7,199 nt of DNA from contig JASFIT010000246.1 of NCBI GenBank assembly GCA_050122535.1, forward strand, positions 1 to 7,199. Reading direction: 5' to 3'. Origin of the DNA: JASFEQ01 sp050122535. Lineage in GTDB: Bacteria > Desulfobacterota > DSM-4660 > Desulfatiglandales > HGW-15. Positions 1-5,670 of this stretch are shown here, piece after piece. Each line of letters starts with the position of its first letter. Within the stretch, counting starts at the first letter, position 1. The notes beneath the pieces are model-generated. The model was not told the DNA's origin. It saw nothing but the letters and a program-made list of their open reading frames with translations, and did not search any database. Made by a program: the position numbers and the translations under genes.

Positions 1-55
1 TCTCCCAATCTGATAACATTGGGAGACCCCGTTTTACGGGGCGCTCAAGCGATCC
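1..55. repeat. copy A core fragment: two side hairpins and closing-stem strand
   Basis: Hairpin 1 has a perfect 9 bp stem (TCTCCCAAT 1-9 with ATTGGGAGA 18-26). Hairpin 2 has a perfect 6 bp stem (CCCCGT 27-32 with ACGGGG 36-41). CAAGCGATCC at 46-55 is one strand of the closing stem. The order, side hairpins before the closing strand, matches copy B and is the reverse of C and D. Confidence 0.8.
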
Positions 56-72
56 TATCTCCTCTCCGTGTT

Positions 73-151
73 ATCCGCCTGCCCGCCATAGCTTCAGCGC
101 CCGTCCTCCGCAGTAGCCTGCTACGGAGGATGGAACGGCGGGTGAAATCCG
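73..151. mobile_element. 69-base hairpin insert flanked by ATCCG direct repeats
   Basis: ATCCG at 73-77 and again at 147-151 bracket a GC-rich foldback. CCCGCC (82-87) pairs with GGCGGG (137-142), and inside it TCCTCCG...GGAGGA (104-130) forms a second hairpin. The corresponding place in copy B (2632-2647, reverse strand CCGTGTTATCCGTGTG) has one ATCCG and no insert, which makes B an empty site. It encodes nothing, so if mobile it is non-autonomous. The 5-base repeat could instead come from the underlying period-9 array. Confidence 0.55.
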
Positions 152-178
152 TGTGTTCTGCGAAGCAGGGCCCGTGTC
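147..178. repeat. site-1 minihairpin, copy A
   Basis: ATCCGTGTG, a hairpin tipped by GCGAAGC (160-166), then CCCGTGTC. The outer stem bases pair as T-G wobbles here. CCGTGT occurs on both sides. Confidence 0.75.
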
Positions 179-206
179 AAAAACTCTTCTCAGTGTACTC
201 TGTGCG

Positions 207-245
207 CTCGAGCGCCCCCGAGCACAGCCGAGGGGGAGCGGGCGA
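207..245. repeat. site-2 hairpin insertion, copy A
   Basis: CTCGAGCG is followed by a hairpin with a 5 bp C/G stem (215-219 with 232-236), then AGCGGGCGA. In copies B and C the same place reads GCGAAGCGGG uninterrupted, so the extra hairpin sits inside the GCGAAGC loop. Confidence 0.65.
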
Positions 246-274
246 GAGAGCATTTTAGCGAATTTTTTCGTAAA

Positions 275-976
275 TTACTGAGGCAACCTGAAAACGACCA
301 TAAGATCATTCTCCCTTTTGACCCCTAAGACAAAATCAAAGAGATCCTGTTGCAGGCAGAAAATGGGATCTTCTCTTGGGAGGTACTCCTTTTTGCCCTG
401 GATGAATTTCTGTGCCGTAGGCTGGAAAATCACCTCTTTAAGCGTGTTGACGGGATCGTAAGCCTTTCCTGTAAGAAGGTGTTCCAGGTAATCAGCGCAG
501 GCCTCATCTTCCGGGGCTTTCCTTTTTGCCCTCTCGCCCATAGCCACCAGGGTTACCAAATCCGGTTTTGCCCTTTTAATGTGTTTCGCAATGGCCCCGG
601 CCATGGGGAAGCTACCGAGCAAGACCTCATCAGCCTTGTCCAGTGCATCTGAGGCCCCGGTCACACCAGACGTGGTTCTGTGCACCACGACCTTATCTTT
701 GAAATAGGCTTGGCCCCTTAGGACGATCTCTGAGGGGGAGTTTCCCAGGTCACCACCTTCGATGGGAACCTCGTTCACCTCTCCCACAAGGATGAACTCA
801 GGGTTTTGGGCTTTGAGTTGAATGGCTTTAGCAGGATCGGCCTCAAGAATGACCTTCCTTACGCCGAAATGGAAGAAAAGGGGTTCACAGGAAAAGGCCC
901 TGAACACGTCAATGATGACCACCAGTCCTCTGGCCTCTCTCGCCCCTTCAGCAAGACTCTTTCTTATGATTTTCAT
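275..976 (-). CDS. comB: ComB family protein (2-phosphosulfolactate phosphatase-like)
   Basis: A 233-residue protein with the ComB pattern: DVFRA at 23-27, GNSP at 78-81, HRTTSGVTG at 99-107, GSF at 131-133 and PEDEACADY at 155-163. In methanogens the family hydrolyses 2-phosphosulfolactate to sulfolactate, a Mg-dependent step in coenzyme M synthesis. Many bacteria without coenzyme M also carry members, so the substrate here is unknown. No signal peptide or membrane segment is seen, so it should be cytosolic. It lies 97 bp downstream of asnS on the same strand and may be co-transcribed with it. The ATG is the only plausible start before two hairpins, but no Shine-Dalgarno sequence precedes it (the upstream bases read CCCTTCTTCTC). 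Family assignment is firm; the precise reaction is not. Confidence 0.85.
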   Translation of the reverse strand: MKIIRKSLAEGAREARGLVVIIDVFRAFSCEPLFFHFGVRKVILEADPAKAIQLKAQNPEFILVGEVNEVPIEGGDLGNSPSEIVLRGQAYFKDKVVVHRTTSGVTGASDALDKADEVLLGSFPMAGAIAKHIKRAKPDLVTLVAMGERAKRKAPEDEACADYLEHLLTGKAYDPVNTLKEVIFQPTAQKFIQGKKEYLPREDPIFCLQQDLFDFVLGVKRENDLMVVFRLPQ

Positions 977-997
977 GAGAAGAAGGGACGTGGAACC

Positions 998-1018
998 GGT
1001 GGCATATGAAATGCCACC
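998..1018. repeat. 8 bp perfect hairpin upstream of comB-like gene
   Basis: GGTGGCAT (998-1005) pairs with ATGCCACC (1011-1018) around loop ATGAA. It lies 22 bases before the comB-like ATG. It has no T-tract on the minus strand, so it is not a canonical terminator of asnS. Confidence 0.75.
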
Positions 1019-1020
1019 CT

Positions 1021-1050
1021 ACAGTAGGGTCGGGTTTCATACCCGACTGT
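1021..1050. repeat. bulged hairpin downstream of asnS
   Basis: TCGGGT (1030-1035) pairs with ACCCGA (1041-1046) around loop TTCAT, and ACAG (1021-1024) with CTGT (1047-1050) outside an AGGG-containing bulge. It is two bases from the preceding hairpin, and its loop is the reverse complement of that hairpin's loop. It might attenuate read-through from asnS into the comB-like gene. Confidence 0.65.
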
Positions 1051-1072
1051 CAACAGAACTGTGGTACCCATC

Positions 1073-2464
1073 TTAAAAGCTCACATTGCCTGGCGTCCTA
1101 GGGAAAGGAATCACGTCACGGATATTGGCCATACCGGTCACAAACTGAATAAGGCGTTCAAAACCGAGCCCAAAACCGGAGTGAGGGGCTGAACCGAATT
1201 TCCGCAACTCCAGATACCACCAGTAATCATCTGGATTAAGACCCGTCTCTTTGATCCTTTTGAAGAGGGTGTCGTAATCATCCTCACGCTGACTGCCCCC
1301 GATGATCTCCCCTATTTTGGGCACGAGCACATCCATGGCCCGGACCGTCTTTCCATCCTCGTTCATCTTCATGTAAAAGGGCTTAATATCTTTTGGATAG
1401 TGTATGAGGACAACGGGCTTTTTAAATACCTTTTCACAGAGATATCGCTCATGTTCCGACTGAAGATCGCTTCCCCAATCTACTGGAAATTCAAACTTCT
1501 CTTTGGCCTTAGTGAGTATCTCAATGGCCTCTGTGTATGTCAGACATTCAAATTCCTGAGATACCACCCCTTCCAATGTTTCTATGGCCGACTTATCAAT
1601 AAAACGATTGAAGAATTTCATGTCCTCTTCGCACTTCTCCAGGACATCATTGATAATGTATTTAATGAATTCCTCGGCCAGTTCAATGTTTCCGTCCAAA
1701 TCACAGAAGGCCATTTCTGGCTCAACCATCCAAAATTCGGCTAAGTGACGGGAAGTGTTTGAATTTTCTGCCCTAAAGGTGGGGCCAAAAGTGTAGACAT
1801 CACCCATGGAAAGGGCATAGATCTCCGCTTCCAGTTGACCGCTAACGGTGAGGTTAGCAGGCGCTGAAAAAAAATCCTGCTCAAAATCTACCTGACCCTC
1901 TTTCTTAGGGACCTCATCCAGATCAAAGGCTGTTACCCGGAACATTTCACCTGCCCCCTCACAATCGCTTCCCGTGATGATGGGCGCATGGAGATATATA
2001 AAGCCCCTTTCCTGAAAAAAGGTGTGGATAGCCAGACTCATGGCATTTCGCACCCTTGCTACAGCCCCAAAGGTGTTTGTCCTGGGCCTTAGGTGGGCGA
2101 TTGTCCTGAGAAACTCAAAGGAGTGACGCTTTTTCTGCAAGGGATAAACTTCAGGGTCTGCCCATCCCAAGACCTCCACCTCTTCGGTTTGAAGCTCCAC
2201 CTTTTGGCCTTTTCCGGGCGAGGCGACTACTGTGCCCGCGGCCCTAATGGAGCAACCTGTCTGCAGCTTCAGAATCTCACTCTCATAGTTGGGCAGATTC
2301 TTATCTGCAATGATCTGTATGCCACTGAAAGAAGAACCATCATTCACTTCAATGAAAGAGAAGCCCCCCTTGGAGTCCCTTCTGGTCCTGACCCAACCCA
2401 TCACGGTGATTTTCGCACCGATATCTTCTGAAGCCAGAACCTGGGCAATCCTCGTCCGTTTCAA
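1073..2464 (-). CDS. asnS: asparaginyl-tRNA synthetase (AsnRS)
   Basis: A 463-residue class IIb aminoacyl-tRNA synthetase of the usual AsnRS length, which charges tRNA-Asn with asparagine using ATP in the cytosol. The N-terminal OB-fold anticodon-binding domain covers about 1-110 (VMGWVRTRRDSKGGFSFIEV at 21-40). The catalytic core follows: class II motif 1 region near 149-175, motif 2 with TFRAENSNTSRHLAEFW at 229-245, and motif 3 GLGFERL at 432-438. It ends with the typical RDVIPFPRTPG. The insert with LTVSGQLEAE at 205-214 and the absence of aspartyl-type extra domains favour AsnRS over AspRS. The start is TTG; nearby ATG and GTG codons upstream are out of frame, and a strong Shine-Dalgarno sequence sits at the right distance. 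Having AsnS suggests direct tRNA-Asn charging rather than sole reliance on transamidation. Confidence 0.97.
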   Translation of the reverse strand: MKRTRIAQVLASEDIGAKITVMGWVRTRRDSKGGFSFIEVNDGSSFSGIQIIADKNLPNYESEILKLQTGCSIRAAGTVVASPGKGQKVELQTEEVEVLGWADPEVYPLQKKRHSFEFLRTIAHLRPRTNTFGAVARVRNAMSLAIHTFFQERGFIYLHAPIITGSDCEGAGEMFRVTAFDLDEVPKKEGQVDFEQDFFSAPANLTVSGQLEAEIYALSMGDVYTFGPTFRAENSNTSRHLAEFWMVEPEMAFCDLDGNIELAEEFIKYIINDVLEKCEEDMKFFNRFIDKSAIETLEGVVSQEFECLTYTEAIEILTKAKEKFEFPVDWGSDLQSEHERYLCEKVFKKPVVLIHYPKDIKPFYMKMNEDGKTVRAMDVLVPKIGEIIGGSQREDDYDTLFKRIKETGLNPDDYWWYLELRKFGSAPHSGFGLGFERLIQFVTGMANIRDVIPFPRTPGNVSF

Positions 2465-2566
2465 AACACATCACCTCTTTGCATTAAAATACTAATTCTC
2501 ACCACCAAGACCTTGCACTGGCGTGCGCCGATCTAAGAATTAACCGCAGACTCAATAGAAAAGAAA
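2465..2566. other. asnS upstream region, no clear promoter
   Basis: About 100 bases between the asnS start and composite element B. Beyond the ribosome binding site I see no convincing -35/-10 pair on the minus strand and no repeat. The asnS promoter should lie here or inside element B. Confidence 0.4.
2470..2477 (-). promoter_or_regulatory. asnS ribosome binding site (supports TTG start)
   Basis: On the minus strand the bases read GAGGTGAT, a long match to the 16S anti-Shine-Dalgarno sequence. Nine bases separate GAGG from the TTG at 2464-2462. The ATG and GTG just upstream are out of frame with AsnS, so this site decides the start. Confidence 0.8.
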
Positions 2567-2572
2567 TTTTTT

Positions 2573-2640
2573 GACACGGGTTTCGCCTTGTTTACCCCGT
2601 TGAATTCGAAGACTATTCAACTGGGGCGAAACACACGGAT
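2573..2640. repeat. site-1 hairpin, copy B, with a nested hairpin in its loop
   Basis: GACACGGG and CACACGGAT bracket a hairpin with stem GTTTCGCC (2580-2587) and GGCGAAAC (2625-2632). Its loop holds a second foldback: CCCCGTTGAAT (2595-2605) against ATTCAACTGGGG (2615-2626), with one bulged base. The two stems share GG at 2625-2626, so both cannot be complete at once. Copies A, C and D have a simple short hairpin at this place. Confidence 0.7.
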
Positions 2641-2702
2641 AACACGGTTAATCCTCTAAGAGGCTTTAGCCACAGACCCACACAGACTGATATAGACTGT
2701 GG

Positions 2703-2830
2703 GGATCGCTTGAAAGAATGGGAGCCCATGAAGAGCAAAAATGAGCTAGCTCAATTTTGTCCTTCATGGCTTCCCATTGCTCCCAATGCTAGGCATTGGG
2801 ACCCCCGCGCAGCAGGGTTTCCAGCGATCC
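2703..2830. repeat. copy B core: closing stem, central hairpin, two side hairpins
   Basis: Closing stem GGATCGCTTG (2703-2712) with CCAGCGATCC (2821-2830), one mismatch. The central hairpin has 15 of 17 pairs (2717-2733 with 2762-2778), tipped by the 12-base palindrome TGAGCTAGCTCA (2742-2753). Side hairpin 1 has a perfect 9 bp stem (2781-2789 with 2793-2801). Side hairpin 2 (2802-2817) is GC-rich and degenerate. The side hairpins follow the central hairpin, which is the reverse of C and D. Confidence 0.85.
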
Positions 2831-2912
2831 CTATTCCAAGTCGACTGATCCTGTAAATCCTGTCTAAAAAACCTCTGTGTCCTCTGCGTCTCTAGCGAAG
2901 CGGGTGGTGAAT

Positions 2913-3998
2913 CTATCCTTCTTTCTTTTCAAATTCGGTCATGAAATCCACCAGGGCCTTGATACCGTCCATCCCCGTGGCATTGTAGATGGACGCCCTG
3001 CATCCACCCACGGAACGGTGCCCTTTGAGCCCTCCCAGTCCGTGTTTCAGGGCTTCGGCCACAAACTTAGTTTCCAGCTCCTCGCTTGGGAGTCTGAAGG
3101 TCACATTCATAAGAGATCGGCTGTCCTTCGCCGCTGTGCCCCTATAGAAATCGGATTTGTCTATGAAGTCGTAGAGAAGCCCCGCCTTATCCTTGTTGAT
3201 TTGCTCCATTTTGTCCAGTCCGCCAATGGTCTCCTCAACCCACTTCAAGACGAGGTTAATCGTATAGATAATAAAGCAGGAGGGGGTGTTGAACATGGAG
3301 TTCTTCTCCGCATAGGTGGTATATCGCAGCATGGTTGGGAGACCATCCGGTACCCTGTCCAGCATATCCCTGCGTACAATGACCAGGGCCGTTCCAGAAG
3401 GCCCAATGTTTTTCTGCGCCCCCGCATAAATCAGGCCAAAGGGACTGGCGTCAAAGGAACGGCTCATGATGTCGGAAGACATATCAGAGACCAGCGGCAC
3501 GTCGCCCGCCTTAGGAAATTCAGCCCACTGCGTTCCTTTAATCGTATTGTTTGAGGTGAAGTGAAGATACGCTGCATCCCCATCCACCTGAAAATCCTTT
3601 GGGATATAGGAGAAGTCCTTGTCCTCAGAAGAGGCAAGCACATGTACATCTTTTCCCTGGATCTCAGCCTCCTTGATCGCCTTGGTAGACCATGTCCCAG
3701 TGTTGATATAGTCTACTGGTTTGCCTTGGACAGCGAGATTCATGGGGATCATGCAAAACTGAAGACTAGCGCCACCGTGGATGAACAGGACATGGAAGTC
3801 CTCGCCCAGATTCAAAAGTCTTTTTGTCCGCTCCACGGTCTCATTGATGACGTCGTCGAACCATTTGGAACGGTGGCTTAGCTCTGTGACGGACATGCCA
3901 GAGCCCTTGTAATCCAAAAACTCTTCTTTAATCTCCTCCAGCACGGAAAGTGGCAATGCTGCTGGACCGGCATTGAAATTATGAATCCTATTTCCCAT
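2913..3998 (-). CDS. serC: phosphoserine aminotransferase
   Basis: A 361-residue fold-type I, class V PLP aminotransferase of standard SerC length. It converts 3-phosphohydroxypyruvate plus glutamate to phosphoserine plus 2-oxoglutarate, the second step of serine synthesis, in the cytosol. Diagnostic features are the NFNAGPAALP N-terminus (7-16), FIHGGASLQF at 72-81, D172 in SDMSSD (PLP ring nitrogen contact), the Schiff-base lysine K196 in AGAQKNIGPSG, and the C-terminal phosphate-binding GHRSVGGCRASIYNA at 326-340. The ATG is preceded by a good AAAAGGAG eight bases away. No serA or serB is nearby, so it is not in a serine operon here. Its TAG stop lies two bases from the end of composite element B. 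No missing key residue was noted. Confidence 0.97.
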   Translation of the reverse strand: MGNRIHNFNAGPAALPLSVLEEIKEEFLDYKGSGMSVTELSHRSKWFDDVINETVERTKRLLNLGEDFHVLFIHGGASLQFCMIPMNLAVQGKPVDYINTGTWSTKAIKEAEIQGKDVHVLASSEDKDFSYIPKDFQVDGDAAYLHFTSNNTIKGTQWAEFPKAGDVPLVSDMSSDIMSRSFDASPFGLIYAGAQKNIGPSGTALVIVRRDMLDRVPDGLPTMLRYTTYAEKNSMFNTPSCFIIYTINLVLKWVEETIGGLDKMEQINKDKAGLLYDFIDKSDFYRGTAAKDSRSLMNVTFRLPSEELETKFVAEALKHGLGGLKGHRSVGGCRASIYNATGMDGIKALVDFMTEFEKKEG

Positions 3999-4006
3999 TC
4001 TTTTGT

Positions 4007-4014
4007 CTCCTTTT
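4007..4014 (-). promoter_or_regulatory. serC ribosome binding site
   Basis: The minus strand reads AAAAGGAG, eight bases before the serC ATG. It confirms the chosen start. Confidence 0.75.
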
Positions 4015-4098
4015 GTTATGAATTCTTTATCCGGTAACCTTTACGAACAACTTGCTAAGGTCAACATAAACGGTCTTACAGTTCAAATCTATATGCTG

Positions 4099-4174
4099 TG
4101 GGACGGGGGTAAGGGGGAACGGCGGGACGGCTCACCATATTTCTCCGTTACCCCGTTTCCCCGCTTCTCCATAG
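4099..4174. repeat. inverted array of G/C-rich octamers upstream of serC
   Basis: The left arm is four consecutive 8-mers (TGGGACGG, GGGTAAGG, GGGAACGG, CGGGACGG; 4099-4130). The right arm is four consecutive 8-mers of opposite sense (CTCCGTTA, CCCCGTTT, CCCCGCTT, CTCCATAG; 4143-4174). Complementarity between arms is imperfect, but the 8-base phase is exact in each. It lies in the 208 bp gap between cooC and serC, upstream of serC. It might be a nucleic-acid hairpin or a degraded repeat element; no function is known to me. Confidence 0.7.
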
Positions 4175-4206
4175 CTCATTTGCGACACAAAGTGGAGAAA
4201 GGCTCT

Positions 4207-4965
4207 CTATTCCAACTTCTCAATCATCCCATTTACCGCCTCCAGGGCCTCTTGGTCTTTTTCAAATGGTGGAAGCCCCTCCAGATCCGCTTCTATGATG
4301 TCGCCTCTGAATGGAATAAACCCAAGAAATTCAAAATCGGGCATGTTCGAAATAAGAAATTCTTTGTCCTTTTCTGACCGAATCTTATTGCCTAACAGGC
4401 TTATCTTCTTAAGACCAATATCATTGGCCAACTTTTGGATCTGATGAGCCGTCTCAACACTGCGTCTCCCAGGCTCAACCACCACGACCAGTCTGTCTAC
4501 AGCCATGGCAGTACCCCGTCCCAGGTGTTCTAAACCAGCCTCCATATCAAGAACGATAACTTCATCACGGGCCAGGACAAGATGTGTCACGAGGGTTTTC
4601 AAAAGCGTGCTCTCTGGGCATATACAGCCTGCACCCCCTTTTTTTACACCTCCCAGAACCATGACTCTTATCCCATCCGCCTCTACGGATAGTTTTTGCG
4701 GCAGATCATCCACTTTGGGATTCAGCTTAAAAAATCCGCCCATGGTGCCCGGTTTAGCCCCTGTCCTCTCCTCGATGAGCTGTTTCATTTCCGAAATGGG
4801 GACGATCTCTTCACTTCCCTGGACGCCGAGGGCCTGGGCCAGGTTAGCATCAGGGTCAGCATCGATGGCGAGGACCCTTTTACCTTGATTAGCCAATGCC
4901 TTAACCAGAAAGGAGGCGAAAGTGGTCTTACCCACCCCACCTTTACCACTTATTGCAATTTTCAT
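4207..4965 (-). CDS. cooC: CooC-type carbon monoxide dehydrogenase maturation ATPase
   Basis: A 252-residue SIMIBI/MinD-type P-loop NTPase. Visible motifs are the deviant Walker A GKGGVGKTT at 7-15, DADPDANL at 35-42, the CXC pair C114/C116 in GAGCICPE, and switch II DMEAGLEHLGRGT at 140-152. The CXC plus DMEAG combination is the hallmark of CooC/AcsF, ATP-dependent dimers that bind nickel (or zinc) through CXC and help load the C-cluster of Ni-Fe carbon monoxide dehydrogenase or the acetyl-CoA synthase A-cluster. It should be cytosolic. No CODH or ACS gene is in the window, so the client lies elsewhere. The ATG follows a strong GAGGTGA with good spacing. CooC and AcsF cannot be told apart from this sequence alone. 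Confidence 0.92.
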   Translation of the reverse strand: MKIAISGKGGVGKTTFASFLVKALANQGKRVLAIDADPDANLAQALGVQGSEEIVPISEMKQLIEERTGAKPGTMGGFFKLNPKVDDLPQKLSVEADGIRVMVLGGVKKGGAGCICPESTLLKTLVTHLVLARDEVIVLDMEAGLEHLGRGTAMAVDRLVVVVEPGRRSVETAHQIQKLANDIGLKKISLLGNKIRSEKDKEFLISNMPDFEFLGFIPFRGDIIEADLEGLPPFEKDQEALEAVNGMIEKLE

Positions 4966-4969
4966 GTAT

Positions 4970-4977
4970 TCACCTCT
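4970..4977 (-). promoter_or_regulatory. cooC ribosome binding site
   Basis: The minus strand reads AGAGGTGA, with seven bases between GAGG and the ATG. It supports the cooC start at 4965. Confidence 0.75.
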
Positions 4978-5158
4978 TGCTTATTATGATTCCTCGCTCC
5001 CAGAGCAAATCTCTTCACAACCAAACTTCCGGGAACCAGGAATTTATCACGAAAAGGGGAAATTTGGAAAACACGAAAAAATAGTGATTCAGTAATCCAA
5101 AACTTTTGGCGCAGATTCCAATCCGCAGATTACGCAGATTTGCGCAGATGGGATACAG

Positions 5159-5287
5159 GGGTCGCTTGAGCCCCCGCAACGCGGGGTTCCCAATGTGATA
5201 ACATTGGGAGATATGGAGACCCGAATAACAAAAAATGAGCTAGCTCATTTTTTGTTATAGGGTTCTCCATATAGCTCCAAGCGATCC
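5159..5287. repeat. copy C core: closing stem, two side hairpins, central hairpin
   Basis: Closing stem 5159-5168 with 5278-5287 (10 pairs, one G-T). Side hairpin 2 CCCCGC/GCGGGG (5172-5177, 5181-5186). Side hairpin 1 has a perfect 9 bp stem around GATA (5188-5196, 5201-5209). The central hairpin runs from ATATGGAGACCC (5211-5222) against 5260-5272 with one bulge, capped by a 34-base perfect palindrome. Folded, this is a four-helix junction. Confidence 0.88.
5225..5258. repeat. 34-base perfect palindrome
   Basis: Bases 5225-5258 are fully self-complementary about 5241/5242. The centre is ATGAGCTAGCTCAT, flanked by A6 and T6 tracts and then AACA/TGTT-type ends. The same centre caps the central hairpins of copies B and D. 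Perfect symmetry with no loop favours a DNA-level cruciform or a two-fold protein site as well as an RNA hairpin. Confidence 0.93.
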
Positions 5288-5314
5288 GCCATTCCTTTGT
5301 TTCCAATCCGTGTA

Positions 5315-5346
5315 ATCCGTGTGTCCTGCGAAGCAGGACCCGTGTC
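5315..5346. repeat. site-1 minihairpin, copy C
   Basis: ATCCGTGTG, perfect 6 bp hairpin TCCTGC/GCAGGA around GAA (5324-5338), then CCCGTGTC. The tip is GCGAAGC (5328-5334). CCGTGT repeats directly on both sides. Confidence 0.85.
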
Positions 5347-5433
5347 TAAAGATTCTCTGTGCCCTCTGTGCCTCGAGCGAAGCGGGTGGTGAATTTCTTT
5401 ATTTCGTGGTTTCGTCCTTTCGTGTTTTCGTGA

Positions 5434-5670
5434 TTAAGAATCCTGTCCAAAATCCTTCTCCCCTGTGCCTGCTCGACTATGGGAGGGCATTGGGAACGAC
5501 TAGAAAGGATCTCATCTAGAAGAATATAACCATTCAATTTGCTTGGGACAGAGATTTGGACCTATTAAAAGACAAAACTTCTATACTATCAACCATATTT
5601 TTACAATATCTTTCTCATACAAATAGACATTAAAACGCCCCCGTGACATTATCTGAAAGTAATTTTAGTC
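5434..5670. other. AT-rich leader region upstream of prmA, no gene
   Basis: Stretch between composite element C and the octamer repeat. It has no open frame of note and no repeat I can define. It is the likeliest place for the prmA promoter; TATACT at 5582-5587 resembles a -10 box, but I find no well-spaced -35. Confidence 0.4.

Larger units (their letters stand above)
1..250. repeat. composite palindromic element, copy A (left part missing)
   Basis: The right part of a composite element whose left part is outside the window. In order: side hairpin 1 (1-26), side hairpin 2 (27-41), the closing-stem strand CAAGCGATCC (46-55), a period-9 arm interrupted by a 69-base hairpin insert (78-146), the site-1 hairpin (147-178), then site 2 with CTCGAGCG (207-214) interrupted by a GC hairpin (215-236). 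It lies just downstream of the comB-like stop. Short frames here are repeat read-through, not genes. Confidence 0.85.
2567..2911. repeat. composite palindromic element, copy B
   Basis: Starts TTTTTTGACACGGG, identical over 14 bases to the start of copy D. It contains the site-1 hairpin in inverted sense (2573-2640), a period-10 arm (about 2667-2698), the core (2703-2830), a period-9 arm, and site 2 CTCTAGCGAAGCGGGTGGTGA with an intact GCGAAGC (2895-2901). The right end is two bases from the serC stop. It fills most of the 448 bp asnS-serC gap and holds no gene. Confidence 0.88.
5047..5433. repeat. composite palindromic element, copy C
   Basis: The best-preserved copy. The outermost arms are octamer arrays of opposite sense (5047-5078 with units ending GAAA; 5402-5433 with units starting TTTCGT). 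Next come period-9 arrays (CCGCAGATT type at 5123-5149; ATCCGTGTA/ATCCGTGTG at 5306-5323). The core is at 5159-5287, the site-1 hairpin at 5315-5346 and intact site 2 at 5372-5393. It sits in the 823 bp gap between divergent cooC and prmA and has no flanking stop codon. Short frames here are repeat read-through. Confidence 0.88.

Noticed and set aside
1..250. CRISPR array
   Set aside because: The repeats are 8-10 bases, degenerate and contiguous or nested, without uniform direct repeats and unique spacers. The same holds for the other elements.
19..258. 79-codon plus-strand open frame
   Set aside because: It lies wholly inside composite element A, and its reading frame runs through hairpin repeats.
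2470..2475. ATG/GTG just upstream as the asnS start
   Set aside because: They are out of frame with the synthetase. The in-frame TTG at 2464 has the ribosome binding site at the right distance.
2866..2901. Hairpin plus T6 (minus strand) as a serC terminator
   Set aside because: The GCGAAGC stem is very short and about 23 bases from the T-tract, so it is not a convincing intrinsic terminator. The element may still affect read-through.
2877..3554. 225-codon plus-strand open frame
   Set aside because: It is the antisense shadow of serC, whose PLP lysine and phosphate-binding motifs are intact on the minus strand.
5225..5258. Operator for a regulator of cooC or prmA
   Set aside because: The same 12-base centre occurs in two other elements downstream of unrelated genes, always at the hairpin tip, so it belongs to the element and not to one promoter.
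5319..5537. Overlapping open frames on both strands (about 63-66 codons), including a peptide with NHENTKGRNHE
   Set aside because: These are translations of the TTTCGTGN octamer array and site-1/site-2 repeats of element C. Such peptides are a common misannotation of periodic DNA.
5556..5587. TTGGAC and TATACT as a prmA promoter
   Set aside because: The 20-base spacing is too long for a normal sigma-70 promoter and neither box is a full match.
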